A stretch of DNA of 64,000 nucleotides from Isoetes taiwanensis (Eukaryota; Streptophyta; Lycopodiopsida; Isoetales; Isoetaceae). The stretch covers positions 6,538,083 through 6,602,082 of the forward strand of contig JAJEKV010000073.1 of assembly GCA_021234155.1 (NCBI GenBank). The letters are read 5' to 3'. The notes beneath the pieces were generated by a model. It saw only the letters and a list, made by a program, of their open reading frames with translations. It did not search any database and had not been told where the DNA came from. This document shows positions 23,381-60,338 of this stretch, piece by piece. Numbering within the stretch: position 1 is the stretch's first letter; each line of letters begins with the position of its first letter. A program made the translations under genes and the position numbers.

Positions 23381-25371
23381 ATGAGAATGTTGAGACGATG
23401 CCCCACGATCGAAAAATCAACTGCACTGGAAGGGGTGAGAGAGAATGTGAAGAGGCTCCCTTCTGTCCTAACCAAAAAAGACATTCTTCATGAGGTGGAC
23501 GCCAATGTGATGGAGATGACAGGCAAGCACATCTCTCATTCTTCATTCTCACGTGGGTGGAAGCTAAATCACACAGAGGTTGCAATATCAAAGAGGATAG
23601 CTTTCTCTAAGTGCAATACCTGTATTGTAATAAAAGAAAAAATGGCTAAGACGAGAGATCCACGGGAGAGAAGAGAATTGCAGATTGAAAGGAAGGCACA
23701 CATGACTACCCATATCTCTTGTAGGAGCTTGTACTGGTCATGGAGAGCTCTGTCCCATCGATCACCGGATCAGGCGCTCACTATCATACATGATAAGATG
23801 GACCAAAACAAGACTATGATTCCAAGACTGGAGAAATTAGCAAAATCAGTATGGAGAGGTGAACGCTTGAAAGTTAGTGTGGACTGGTGCATCGATGCAT
23901 GGCCACCTGGACATGTGCCTTAGGACATTTCTCACTCGACCTTTGGAAGGATGATTCAAACTTTCATGTTGGTTCCTTGAATCATGCTATCAAAACACTG
24001 GAGGATACTTCCGAAGATAATTGGGGCCATTTGAGAGAAGAAGGTCGGCCTGAGGGCATGTGGGTCAACTCACTCCTCGACAGGTCATGGGGTTGAGGAC
24101 CAAAAAAAGCAATTGCACCGGCAAGACTTTGTAGCACCTCCTAAGCAACCAGGGCACCTTAAGATGTTACCTAGGCAGCTCTACTTGCAGCTAGACAATT
24201 GCGCCGGGCAGAACAAGAACAGATATATCTCTTCTCTTATATATCCTACCTTGTGTGGTTGGGTGTTTTTGATCAAATGCAGCTTGGCTTCATGATGGTA
24301 GGCCACACTCATGATGACATTGATGCACTATTCGGTAACTATTCAACGTTAATGCGCAGGTCGGATGCTCTAACTATTCCAGAACTAATGCAACTCTTCC
24401 GAGAATGTAGCACAAAGGCACCGACACCATACCTTGTTACCGAGGTTCCCGATTGGAAGGGTTTCATCGAAGGATACATTCCTGATAAGAAGGACCGTTT
24501 GGTTGGTCACTTGGAGCCCTTATTGTTTAAGTTCTGCATGAATGATAGGTGGCCAGTAACGTATTACAAGATGAGACCTGGGCATAGAGAATGGTTACCA
24601 GAAAAGGGTATTCGGATGTGGAAAGCAGATGACAGTGGTTTGCCAAAGATACCGACTGGCTCACCCAAGACTGTCAAGCCATATGCAAGCCTCAAGGACA
24701 TAGGAGCATTGAGGTCGTCCATTGTGAAGTACATGGTGCATTGGGCTAATATCTCCAGGGCTGGTGTGAACTCGTGGTCCAATGCCTACATGAACGAGGT
24801 CATAGACTACTGGTGCAAAGTGATGCGTGTGCTAGGTGAAGTACCCTCGGGCAATGCAGAAATTCAGAACTTCTGGCCTCGAACAAGGCAAGTTGTGCTT
24901 GACGAGCCTGAATCTATTCAGGTCGATCGATACGACGCTCCAACTGCCTTTGTTGGACCTGCTAAGGATAAACCCAAGAATGCAGTGGAAATATTTGACC
25001 CATACCAAGATGTACAGAAAGGTATGTTTCTGCTTGTAAGACCGGCAGATGCATGTCCTACATGGGTAGCCTATGCAGAGGAGGATCCTATACAAGACCC
25101 CACTGTCCCTCATTATAACGAGGTTTTTGTGTCTTGGTGGGAGCCTGTGGCTATGAAAGGTACCGCATACGCTCAACAGTATCGGGACTGCTGGCATAAA
25201 AAGTGGAGGCCGAATTTTAATGACAGACCACGTTATCAGCCTCTCAAAACGATAGACTATGCTTGGTTAGTTGAACCGAAGCCATTATTGGTTGTGATCC
25301 CAGCTAGCATAGGAATCCAGGTGCAGGAACTATTGGCTAAAGAGGCCTCAGAGGACGGAGATGAAACTTGA
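23381..25371 (+). pseudogene. DUF7869 / RNase H-fold transposase-like protein, frameshifted
   Basis: Conserved blocks appear in the order expected for DUF7869-type proteins: ISHSSFSRGWK, KCNTC-like cysteines, IIHDKMDQNKT (first acidic motif, about 23790-23820), LQLDNCAGQNKNR (about 24188-24225, second acidic block) and GHTHDDIDALFG (about 24301-24336, third block). The spacing of D, D and H/D motifs suggests an RNase H-like nuclease core. At least three frame changes break the chain: near 23920, near 24075, and inside the QNKNRY block at about 24225. A 390-residue open C-terminal part follows (to 25371) with a WWEPV-type region near the end. The copy is probably inactive. Membership rests on motifs recalled from the family; mobility is inferred. 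Confidence 0.65.
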
Positions 25372-25503
25372 GTCTTCAAGGTACATTAAAGTAGTTATTT
25401 TATATTGCTCTCTGCTTTTTTCAGATTAATACAAGTGCCCTTATGCATTACTATATCTTATATACCAGAACATCACTACAATATACATTGTTGAATAGGT
25501 GAT

Positions 25504-25695
25504 TCACTCATCATCAACACCTGCAGAGGTGATCCCTGATATCTCATAGCTATTGTGCTCAGGAAGCCAAATAAGGTGGATCATAACACGAGTTAGCCCG
25601 GGGCAACGAATCTCAGCACCATTAGCTTTGGATTGCAGGTAGGGATCAAGAAGAATACCCCTTATTTGGCAACCGACAAGATCATTGTAGCTCAT
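25504..25695 (-). pseudogene. Tandem copy 1 of small unknown gene, start lost
   Basis: Encodes the C-terminal 63 residues of the same protein as the copy at 26146-26388 (shared DPYLQSKA, EIRC, LTRV and ITSAGVDDE). The upstream codons present in the other copy are out of frame here: the ATG near 25753 leads into a different frame, so the N-terminus is lost. A TATA-like box (CTATAAAAG on the minus strand, 25781-25789) is kept. The offset between copies is about 643 bp. It lies antisense just beyond the DUF7869-like ORF. Function unknown. Confidence 0.45.
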
Positions 25696-26145
25696 TGAGC
25701 ACTTGATCGCCTCGATGTGGTGCCAGAAGATGGCGAATAATCCATGGGAGATGAATGACCTCTACCGCCGAATGGAGCTGCTTTTATAGTGAAGTAAAAT
25801 TATTGATGTGAATTATTGGTGTAGATTGTAGCGCCATTATTGAGCGTGTACAAAGAGTCATGTACACGTACAAGTATAATGCATATTTTATATGGATATA
25901 TGTGGCATGTGAAATCATGCTTTGTATCTTGGATTTTAGTAAGGTAAAAGTATTTGTGCTTGAGTAAATTAGGTGTGCTTGAAATTAGGGACTGCTTGCA
26001 GAAAAAGTGGAGGTCGAAGAGCACACCGTTACAAATTACTCAGGTTCGATACATCGAATAATATTCATTATGCTTATACATCCTTACATATTTCAGAAGT
26101 GCTCATATCATTATATCCTTAACAGGTACACAAGTCATCACTGAT

Positions 26146-26388
26146 TCACTCATCATCAACACCTGCTGAGGTGATGGCATTCAGCTCATAGATCTCCTGA
26201 TCAAGAAGCCAATATAGGTGGATCACAACACGAGTGAGCTCGAGGCAACGAATCTCAGGACCATCAGCTTTGGATTGCAGATAGGGATCAAGTTTGACAC
26301 CCTTTCTCACGCATTCACCAAGATCATTGTAGTTCATGTAGCACTTGATGGTTTGGATGTGCTCCGGACGAGGAGACAAGGAAGCCAT
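26146..26388 (-). CDS. Small unknown protein, 80 residues (tandem copy 2)
   Basis: An intact ORF starting at an ATG about 40 bases downstream of a TATA-like box (CTATAAAAG, 26424-26432 on the minus strand), which is good promoter spacing. The protein has a basic N-terminus, an IKCYMNYNDLGECV segment and an aromatic/aliphatic VVIHLYWLL stretch. It has no recognised domain and no signal peptide. The promoter and coding sequence are duplicated at 25504-25830. Similarity with the duplicate extends over about 500 bp, including non-coding flanks, so this is a segmental duplication. It could be a real small gene or part of a transposon. Confidence 0.4.
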   Translation of the reverse strand: MASLSPRPEHIQTIKCYMNYNDLGECVRKGVKLDPYLQSKADGPEIRCLELTRVVIHLYWLLDQEIYELNAITSAGVDDE

Positions 26389-26423
26389 GGGAAATGAATG
26401 ACCTCTACCACCGAATGGAGCTG

Positions 26424-26432
26424 CTTTTATAG
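26424..26432 (-). promoter_or_regulatory. TATA-like box of the duplicated small gene
   Basis: CTATAAAAG on the minus strand, about 40 bp upstream of the ATG at 26388 and conserved at 25781-25789 in the other copy. Confidence 0.4.
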
Positions 26433-26639
26433 TGAAGTAAAATTATTGATGTGAATTATTGGTGTAGATTGTAGCGCCATTATTGAGCGTGTACAAGTAT
26501 CATGTACACGTACAAGTATAATGCACAATTTGTATGGATATGTGTATCATGTGACCTCATGTATCTTGGACTCAAGAAGTAGGTGAAAGTATTGGTGCTT
26601 GAGCAAATTAGTCAATTGCTTGAAATTCTCAAAATTGCT

Positions 26640-28114
<1,475 letters not shown>

Positions 28115-28130
28115 GTTTCCTACATGCAAG

Positions 28131-28174
28131 CAAATTTTTTATCTCTCGCGCTATACGGCGAGAGATAAAATTTG
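28131..28174. other. Strong hairpin
   Basis: Seventeen complementary base pairs (left arm 28131-28149 with a 2-base bulge, right arm 28158-28174) around an 8-base loop, 19 bp after the (CT)n tract. Role unknown. Confidence 0.8.
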
Positions 28175-29486
28175 TACATATTAAAGATAATTATCTCTCA
28201 TGCCTTAACCCCATTAGTTAGTGATTTTTGTTGGCGGACGCAAGCGGGCAGGAGCGGGCAGGCACGGGCAGTTTTTTTTTCCTTAGGCAGCTATGGCAGA
28301 CACTTTTTCTATCGAACCTCATTATTTTTTTGGGGCTTCTACCTAACTTCTGTGGCTTCTATCTAGTTTTTTACGTTGCCGGAATGGCCCGGATTTGAGG
28401 TCTTCTTCATGTGTATCTGATGCCCTGATTATAAGTTCCACTCCATAGGCAGAACTGGATTAAAAGGTCGCCCTCTTATTCAAGATTTATTTTCTGTAGA
28501 ACTTTCAAATGGCTATTTATTTTTGTTTGAAACCTGTTGGAGATCCTGTCTGTTAGAAACCTGAAACCTGTTCCTTCCTGCACCGGCCCGACCTTCAACC
28601 ACAGGCGGAAGCATCCAACTGATCACTCCAGTTCGTTTTGCAAGCTTAGAGATCCATGGGCTCTGTTTCTTCCAAGATGTGCTCAGGCTTCAAGCTGAGG
28701 GTAGGATTTATCACAACTGGGAATAGAATTGCAAGGAAAAAAAACAACACAACCGGATCTGTGAAGGCTTCCATTTGGATTGTTTTGCTCCAAGCTGTAA
28801 CTAGATTTTTGGCAGTTGAAGGCTTTTATGGATCGAGTGCTCAAAATCCCATGCCCTGCCCTGCCCTGCTGTGCCCAAATAACAAAATATGATCCAAGCT
28901 GTCTAGGTATTTTCCACTTTCTAGCATCTAGCACATCATCTACTCAAGCTCTTCAATCTCTGTAACACCCAAATCCTTTTTCCCCGCCTTCAAATTGCCG
29001 GATTCCATCTCTGTACCAGATTGCACAATACCTGGGTTCATGTGTTTCCTTCTCACCCTAAAAGAAAATCTGCACGAATTTTTCATATCCATAGCCATGG
29101 GGCCGCTGTAGTTGCCCAGTGCCCTGCCCTGCCCTGCCCTGATGTGCTCGAAATGCCATGCCCTGCTTTGCCTTGTCCAATATCAGGGTATACCCTGCCC
29201 GCAAAAAATAGAAGGGAAAAAGGCTTAACTGGTGTCGGTTAATGGGAAATGGTCCACGGCCCAGTTAAGCCATAAATCCTCTCTCACACACGAAAAGGTG
29301 AGAGTGGGGTTTTCCCACTCTCACCTCTCTCTCCCCCCTCTCGCCCTCTCTCATGCTCTCTCGCAAAAAAATTTGGAGCATGTGGGAGAGCTCGCTCCCT
29401 CCCTCCCTCCCTCCCTCCCTCCCTCCCTCTCTCTCTGTGAAAAGAACACTATATCATGTACTTGTGCAGTCAGTCATCCTATATAG
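28175..29486 (+). other. No recognisable gene; simple repeats
   Basis: Contains short (CCCTG)n runs near 28853-28870 and 29118-29140 and a (CCCT)n run at about 29396-29428. ORFs here are short and without motifs. Confidence 0.5.
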
Positions 29487-30136
29487 ATGTGCCAGATCTT
29501 AGATACATGGAAGCGGGTAGAGAAAGTTCAAAAAAAGTTTTTAAGAGCTGAATTGGGAGCTAAAGCTCAAACACCATACGATATGCTGCTTCAGAATGCG
29601 GTATGTTGCCCTTGGAGTCGGAGGCGCTGTGTAGGCTGCTCACGTATCTTTGTAAGATACAGTTTGAAATGACAGGAGATTCTCTCCTGCGTTTGGCGTT
29701 GGAGGAAACTAGACACAAAGGATGGTTTGTTGACATTGTGATATGGATGAGAAGATGGGGAATGGATATAGGAGAGCTAAGTGCACATCGGGATGATATT
29801 TGGACTTGGGTATATGACCATACCATGAGGAAGAACTGGGGTGTCCCCGAGGTAAAGAAAGAATTTTACAGGCAATCTATCAATCCTTCATTACAGGAAG
29901 CAAAACATTTGAAAGAAAACCTATCATTGAACATTAGACATCTAATTAGCAGAACGAGACTTAGCTCGCACAGATTTGGAGTGGAGATAGGGAGATGGAG
30001 TGACATCCCTCATGAGGTAAGATTCTGCAAAATTTGTGATATGCAAGAAGTGGAGGACGAACAGCATGTGATCATAAGATGTCCATCTTTTGCATGGCTT
30101 AGGCATAAGCATTCTATAGAATCAGCTTTTTGCTAG
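29487..30136 (+). pseudogene. LINE retrotransposon remnant, C-terminal part
   Basis: VEKVQKKFLRAELG and AQTPYDMLL near 29517-29590 match the region just after the RT domain of plant LINEs. A frame change near 29605 leads into PLESEALCRLLTYL and then 177 residues ending in a CKIC-x9-EQHVIIRC zinc-binding motif (zf-RVT type, about 30029-30080). The RT catalytic part is absent. It lies just upstream of the alanyl-tRNA synthetase. This is a 5'-truncated, frameshifted copy. Confidence 0.7.
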
Positions 30137-30349
30137 AATTTTTTGAGCTACCCGGTCACATGATTGGGAAATACTTAAAAGAGTTAATGCTCCAAAGAGA
30201 AAGTATACTACAATGCAGAACAATGAGAGAAGAAGAGTTTGATGGAGCTAATCTTGTCTGAAGATGCATTAGAAGATATATTCTATAATGTTGAATGTAC
30301 ATAACTAAACCTCTCATAGACCTGGTGGTCTGCAGACGTAATAAATAAA

Positions 30350-31563
<1,214 letters not shown>

Positions 31564-31823
31564 AAGACATTCATCCATACCCCATACCATTCATAACGTA
31601 TATCCACAACATATTCCAAAACTCCATGATCTCGCCTAGGGTTTGCCCTAGGGCAACCCAAAAAGGTGCCTCAAAGTTTTTGCAAAAGAGCACCTTGCGG
31701 ATTTATTACCTCATGGACAAATTTTTACCAAAAATTACCTTTTCCCTTTAGGCGCTGGTTGTGAGTCTCTGGGTAAGATTATCCGCGAAGTGACCACATC
31801 ACAGGCTCTTGGTGTCCCACGAA

Positions 31824-54839
<23,016 letters not shown>

Positions 54840-55585
54840 GTTTGTAGATGTTGCCTAAGACTCTCTTCTGTTTTCTCTGCATACCCTTTTTTTTTGCAAG
54901 GTTGTTTTTATATTCCATCTAATAAGGTTACATAAATATTTCTACCTTGTATGGCAGAAACTTTTCCGGTTTAGAGACATGGCTTATAAGGCTCATGTTC
55001 CAAAAATCCAAAACAACAGAAAAAACATATTAGCATCTGCACAATGGAGTTTGAGTTCAAAAAAGTAAGGAGGGATCTCTTCTTTCCCTGTGGAGTCTCC
55101 TTCCTATGATCTGGAAATATACCTTATAGCCTCAGTTTATGCAGCATCCATGACATCCTGCAAGGTAATATCTGGAATGTCATTCCTCCCGAACATCTTT
55201 AGCATTATATCCAGATCTAGTGTAATTAGTGAAATCCAGAAGTAGGAGGACATGAGCCTCTCTCTTTTGCTGCCACTTATGGAAAAGGTTGACAAAGTGC
55301 GGCTTCAGATTATTGAACCTCCATGTTTCCTTCTGCTTCAGCATCCTCTTAATGGATTTTGCATGAACCATCTCTCCTCAGCATTTTAAAGGTATTCACC
55401 TGTTCTGCCTTAGACAATTGGGACTCTTCATCCGAGTATTCAGCATTGCCCATTAATCTTTCAGCACCACCCATTAATCTTTCAGCACCACCCATTCTAC
55501 TGAGTCTCTTCTCTCTACTACTCTATTTGGACTTTACATTGACAAGCTTAAAAACTTTGTTCAGTCATTAGGCGGAGAAGGCTCC
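54840..55585 (+). other. Start of last visible AlaRS intron, no gene recognised
   Basis: No exon continuing AlaRS is recognisable. A minus-strand ORF at 55180-55371 (HVLLLLDFTNYTRSGYNA) looks protein-like but matches nothing I know. A 20-bp direct duplication (cacccattaatctttcagca) occurs near 55470-55490. Confidence 0.45.
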
Positions 55586-55820
55586 ATGCTTGCTCAGGAA
55601 TGCATTCCCATTTTGCTTTATGCGGATGATGTGGTTCTAATCTCACCATCTCCTCACGGGCTACAAAAACACTTGGCTGCCCTAGAAGCCTTTTGCAAAG
55701 ATAGAGAACTGCAGGTAAATCTCTACAAGACCAAAGTGATGGTATTTAATACCTCTTGGAAAAATTGGAAAAATAATTCTTTTACTTTCCAAGGACAACC
55801 TGTAGAAATTGTTTCTACGT
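55586..55820 (+). pseudogene. LINE reverse transcriptase fragment
   Basis: Reads CIPILLYADDVVLISPSP, then LAALEAFCKDRELQVNLYKTK and VMVFNT. This is the RT active site (YADD) and the following thumb block of non-LTR retrotransposons. Coding homology ends abruptly at 55820, where the copia C LTR begins. The upstream RT and endonuclease are missing. Confidence 0.8.
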
Positions 55821-56013
55821 AATTGAAGGAACAGAGAAAGACGGAAAAAGGGACGTAGGCTGCTCTACGCATGCATGAGAAAGAACCTGCTAAACCCTAA
55901 GTGACTATGGCCTTTATAGATAGGCCATGTCATCAACACACGTGACCCTAAACCCTAAGTGATGTCAATGGCAAAAGGTGCTTGCTGAGTCATCATAATA
56001 GGTTGACCTAACA
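55821..56013 (-). repeat. Copia C 3' LTR, outer end truncated
   Basis: Matches 60376-60568 base for base as far as I can see. The first about 37 bp of the other LTR (60339-60375) are missing and replaced by LINE sequence. Confidence 0.85.
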
Positions 56014-56075
56014 TCCCCCCTGATGACCAGCATAGCTGAAAGTAGACAAAATTTAAGAATTTAACAGTGGAGAAA

Positions 56076-57180
56076 TCAATGTCCTCCTTGAGTACTGGCT
56101 GCAGGTACAACATGCAAAAATTGTTTCATGTCAGTAAAGTGTCTTCCTGTAAGTGCTTTTGTAAAACCATCATCATGTTGTTCTTTGGTGGAGCAGTAAG
56201 AAAGATTGAGCTGTCCTTTTTGCAGCTGTTCTCGAACAAAGCAGAGTTTGATGTCCATGTGTTTTATTTGAAGATGCATCTGATAGTCTTTGGCATGTTG
56301 AATAGCCCCAATGTTATCGCAATAAATCGTTGCAGGGGTTGTGAGAATGCCAAGATCTTCAAATAGGTGTACCAGCCATAGCATTTCTCAGCTTCAGTTG
56401 TACTAATGCTATTAGTTTCTTGCTTTTGTGACTTCCAACTAATGGGATTGCCTCCAAAAAAGGAAATATACCCTGATAGACATTTTCGATGGTCAATGTC
56501 TGTTGATGCCATGTCTGAATCAGAGTAGAGAATTAATTGAGGATGCAACACTCTTGTATAACTCAGTCCTTCTTTAGCAGTCCCTCTGAGATATCGAAGG
56601 ACTCGCTTTGCTGCCTTCCAATGAGTCTCGTTAGGATGTGTCATGAACCTAGAGAGTACTCCTACTGCATACACAATGTCAGGACGAGTGGTACATAGAT
56701 ATAGCAGGGCACTAATGAGCTGTCTATACAATGTGCCATCAACAGCTTCATCCTCAGTGTGTAATGTCAATTGTTGGCCTGGATCATATGGATTTGGTGC
56801 GGCTGTACAATCTGACATGTGATACTTCTCAAGAATTTCTGCTGTGTACTTCTGTTGTGACAGAAAAGTTCCTGTAGAGGTTTGCCAAATTTCGATGCCA
56901 AGACAGTAATGTAAGTGGCCTAAGTCTGTTACCTCAAAGTGAGAGGCGAGCTTTGGTGGAGTGTATGAGTTCTTCAGCATCCACTGTCATTATGGTGTCA
57001 TCCACATATAGCAAAATAATGGAGACCAATGTGTTTTGGAACTTAAAGTATAAGCTAGGATCTGCCCTGGACCTTTGATATTTCATATCAATGAGAAATG
57101 CATTTATCTTCATGTTCCAACATCTGGGTGCCTGTTTCAAACCATAGATGCTTTTCTTTAGCTTGCACACATAATTTGGA
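56076..57180 (-). pseudogene. Copia C reverse transcriptase-RNase H
   Basis: CKLKKSIYGLKQAPRCWNMK, then the active site IILLYVDDTIMT near 57000. A frame change near 56950 leads to SHFEVTDLGHLHYCLGIEIWQ. RNase H follows with LYSDSDMASTDIDHRKCLSGY and a frame-shifted end near 56076-56384 (KHMDIKLCFVREQLQKGQLN). Catalytic residues of RT are present but the reading is interrupted at least twice. Confidence 0.8.
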
Positions 57181-58231
57181 TAGTGTGGATCTTGAAATCC
57201 AGGGGGCTACTGCATGTATAACTCCTGTGCTAGTTCTCCATTGAGAAAAGCAGATTTGAAGTCCATTTGGTAGATGGCCATCCTTTCTGAGCTGCTAATG
57301 CTAGCACTGCTCTCATAGTATCCAGTCTAACCACTGGAGCAAAGACTTCATTATAGTCAAATCCTTGTTCTTGCATGTAGCCTTTTGCTACTAAGCGAGC
57401 TTTGTGCTTTGAGATGGTGCCATCAGAATGATATTTGGTGCGAAATATCCACTTTGCGCCTATTACGTTATGGTCTGCTGGTTTTGGAACAAGGTCCCAA
57501 GTATCCTGTTTATTAAGCATGGTGAGTTCTTCGTGCATTGCTGTTTTCCAGTGAGCATGCTTTGCTGCTTGAGCATATGTTGTTGGATCAGAATCCATCA
57601 ACACTTTTGCCATCAAGGCATAATTGCAAAAACTGGAGTTTGCAAGATTGGCTGGGATGACACTATCTTCACGATAGTCTATAGCTGGTAAGCGTGCGAT
57701 GCGAGCGGATCTTCGTGGTGCAGCATGAGTATTCTGAACTGGAGTATGGGTAGAAGATGCTGGAGATGGAACAGGTTCAACAAAGTCTAGTGGCGCAAAA
57801 TCATCATACGGATTGTGCATGAGAGTTACAGGAGCTGGTGTAGGTGCTGGTTGCAAAGGCATCATGACTGTTTTGGCAGCAGGGGTGACTGTAGTTGGTG
57901 ATGGCTTTGCTGGGCTGGAATGTTCTGTATACTGATCATTATCAAGCAAGTTGCATATGACCTTGTCATATTCTATCTGGTCAGGGTGATAGAATTCAGA
58001 GGAGTATACGGCATCTTCCACAAAGACCATGCTCCGAGAAGAGAAGACTTTTTTTTCAATAGGATCATAACAGCGCCATGCCTTCATGTTGGTTGCATAC
58101 CCTATAAAAATACATTTCAAAGATCTGTCAGCTAGCTTTCCATTCTTCTGAAGAATTTCCCTAGGATAGGTAGCATATCCTAGACATCCGAACACTTTGA
58201 AGTGTGATACATCAGGCTTTTTTCCAAACAA
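57181..58231 (-). pseudogene. Copia C integrase C-terminus, linker and RT start
   Basis: Opens KKPDVSHFKVFGCLGYATYP and CIFIGYATNMKAWRCYDP (integrase C-terminal region), followed by a Pro/Ala/Thr-rich linker. RT begins with NKQDTWDLVPKPADHNVIGA, KWIFRTKYHSDG and YNEVFAPVVRLDTMRAVLAL. A one-base frame change at KGWP (about 57278) and a TAG in place of a codon in the MQ-PPGF block (about 57207) end the frame. Confidence 0.8.
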
Positions 58232-58254
58232 AGCTTCAAATGGAGTCTGGAGTT

Positions 58255-59076
58255 TCAGAGTTTTAGTGGGGCCCTGTTAGAGATGTAAACTGCTGTGACA
58301 GCTGCCTCTGCCCAAAAATTGGCTGGAAGTGCTTTATGCTTTAGCATACTCCGTGTGAGATCCATAATAGATCTATTCTTGCGCTCTGCGACGCCATTCT
58401 GAGAATGGGCATATGGGACCATTAATTCCCTTTGTACTCCTTTGGACCGTAGAAAGTCGTCAAACTCATGAGACAGGTATTCCTTGGCATTATCGGACCT
58501 GAATGCCTTAATAGTGGTTGAGAATTGATTCTCAACAAGGCTGCTGAAATTTTGATAAATGGAAAAAGCTTCAGATTTATATTTGATGGGATAAATCCAA
58601 GTGTAGCGGCTGAAGTCATCAATGAAGAGGATAAAATACCTGCTGCCACCTAGGGATGCAATTGGCAAATGACATATATCAGAGTGTATCAATTGAAGTG
58701 GTCTATCTGCGCGATATTGTGCTTGATCTGGATATGGAGCTTGGATTTGCTTGCCAAGCCTGCATGCAGCACAATGAAGATCTTGCGCTTTGAGAACTGG
58801 TAAGCCTTTTACAATTTGATACTTTGATGCAGAAACTAGAGCAGAAAGGTTTGCATGTCCGTACCTTGCATGCCACAATGATTCTTGAGTGGTTTGAACT
58901 GCTGCTGTATATGAGTTTGCTGTTTTTGTTGTGGCAGAGTGATTGTGAAGCACATAAAGTCCTTCCTTGTTGAGAAATCCTTGTGCTATAGGTCCAAGCT
59001 TTTGGAGATTGACATAAGCCAGGGGATTCTTTTGCAGGTGCATGAGGAGATGGCTGAGTTTTGCAATATTGAGCAA
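58255..59076 (-). pseudogene. Copia C GAG-pre-integrase and integrase core
   Basis: Reads LGPIAQGFLNKEGLYVL, SLWHARYGHANLSAL and HCAACRLGKQIQAPYP (zinc region), then IHSDICHLPIASLGGSRYF (first Asp), FIDDFSRYTWIYP, FRSDNAKEYLS (second Asp) and SQNGVAERKNRS (Glu). The D, D, E triad is complete. The frame breaks at about 58255 before the C-terminal region. Confidence 0.83.
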
Positions 59077-59839
59077 ACTCTCTCTTTAATTTCCTGCAGT
59101 TACGCTTCATATGACCTTTGATGCCACAATACCAGCATGAGAGAGGATCTTTAGAGCTAGAATCAGCATCAGAAGACTTATTGAAGTGTCTTTTTTCAGA
59201 TCTATCATATTTATTAGCTGGAGCAGGAGAATACTTAGCTTTTGAATAGTGTGCTGATTCTTCATTTGCTGACTTCTTGTGTTCGATTTCGGCATCATAT
59301 AGTTGCTGCTGTAGCTGATGAAAAGATACTTGAATCTTGGGCTGCAGTTGATAAAAATCCTTGACATGCTGATATTCTTTGGATAAACCATTCAAGGCAT
59401 ATAAGATAAGCTTGATCTCATCTATAGTACCACCTGCTCCACGATACTTTTCTTCTAACTCCTTTAATTGTTGAATATAATCTCTCATATTTGTGCAATC
59501 TTGCAGCCTTAGATTACTCATTTTCCCTTGAAGAGAGAGCTGCTTTCCATCACCTGCATGAACACATGCATTGTGAAGAATACTGTAGGCTTCTTGAAAG
59601 GTGGTCTTATCTCTGATATCACGCATGAATTCTGGTGATACACATGCTCTCAAATGATTGAGGGCATAGAAGTCTTTCTTTATGTCTTCAGGAGTGAGAG
59701 GATTCCAGGATTTGCCCAATACATCACCTAAATCCTTCAAATTAAGATGGGTTTGAAGGGCATCTCTCCATGTGAAATAGTTATCACCATCAAGAACTGG
59801 ATGCTGAAAATATTTCCAAGGTTCATGACTGGCTGCCAT
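59050..59839 (-). pseudogene. Copia C gag with zinc knuckle
   Basis: Starts MAASHEPWKYF, then GDNYFTWRDALQTHL, NLRLQDCTNMRDYIQQLKEL and LYALNGLSKEYQHV, a UBN2-type Gag of about 260 residues. The CCHC knuckle CWYCGIKGHMKRNCRKLKR lies near 59085-59145. Immediately afterwards another frame enters pre-integrase sequence; the protease DSG/DSA region normally found between them is absent. Gag itself looks intact and could still be made. Confidence 0.83.
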
Positions 59840-60338
59840 GTCTGTGGCTCAAGAGTTTTGGGTAGAACAAATCTGAATATATCTGTCAATAGGGCTACTC
59901 CAAGCACTCAGATCTACTCCAGGCACTCAGATCTGAGAGATCTAACAAGGAAAGAAAAGTCTAGAAAACAATTTCTTAGACTATGAAGTCTGGGATCCCA
60001 GATCTGACCCAAACCGGCTCAATGCCATAAAATCATGTGTAATTTCGAATTTGGGTATGCATATATCCATGCTCAGCCTCAAACACGGCCCAGTGCAGCA
60101 AGAATTAAAGGGATCTGACTATTCTTGCTCCAGAATTTATAATTCTTGGCAAATTCCTCTGTTCTTGCAAAGCTAGCAAGAAATCCTTGAGGTTTTCTGA
60201 TGCTGACGAATTTTGGATTGTTGAGAAGCCTCAGCAATTCTTCTGAAGGTAGATAAGCCTCTTTTCCATGTAATCTACAAATAAACTGTTGAGTAGACTG
60301 ATGCTAACTCTTTCCTCCAAGCCAGCGCTCTGATACCA

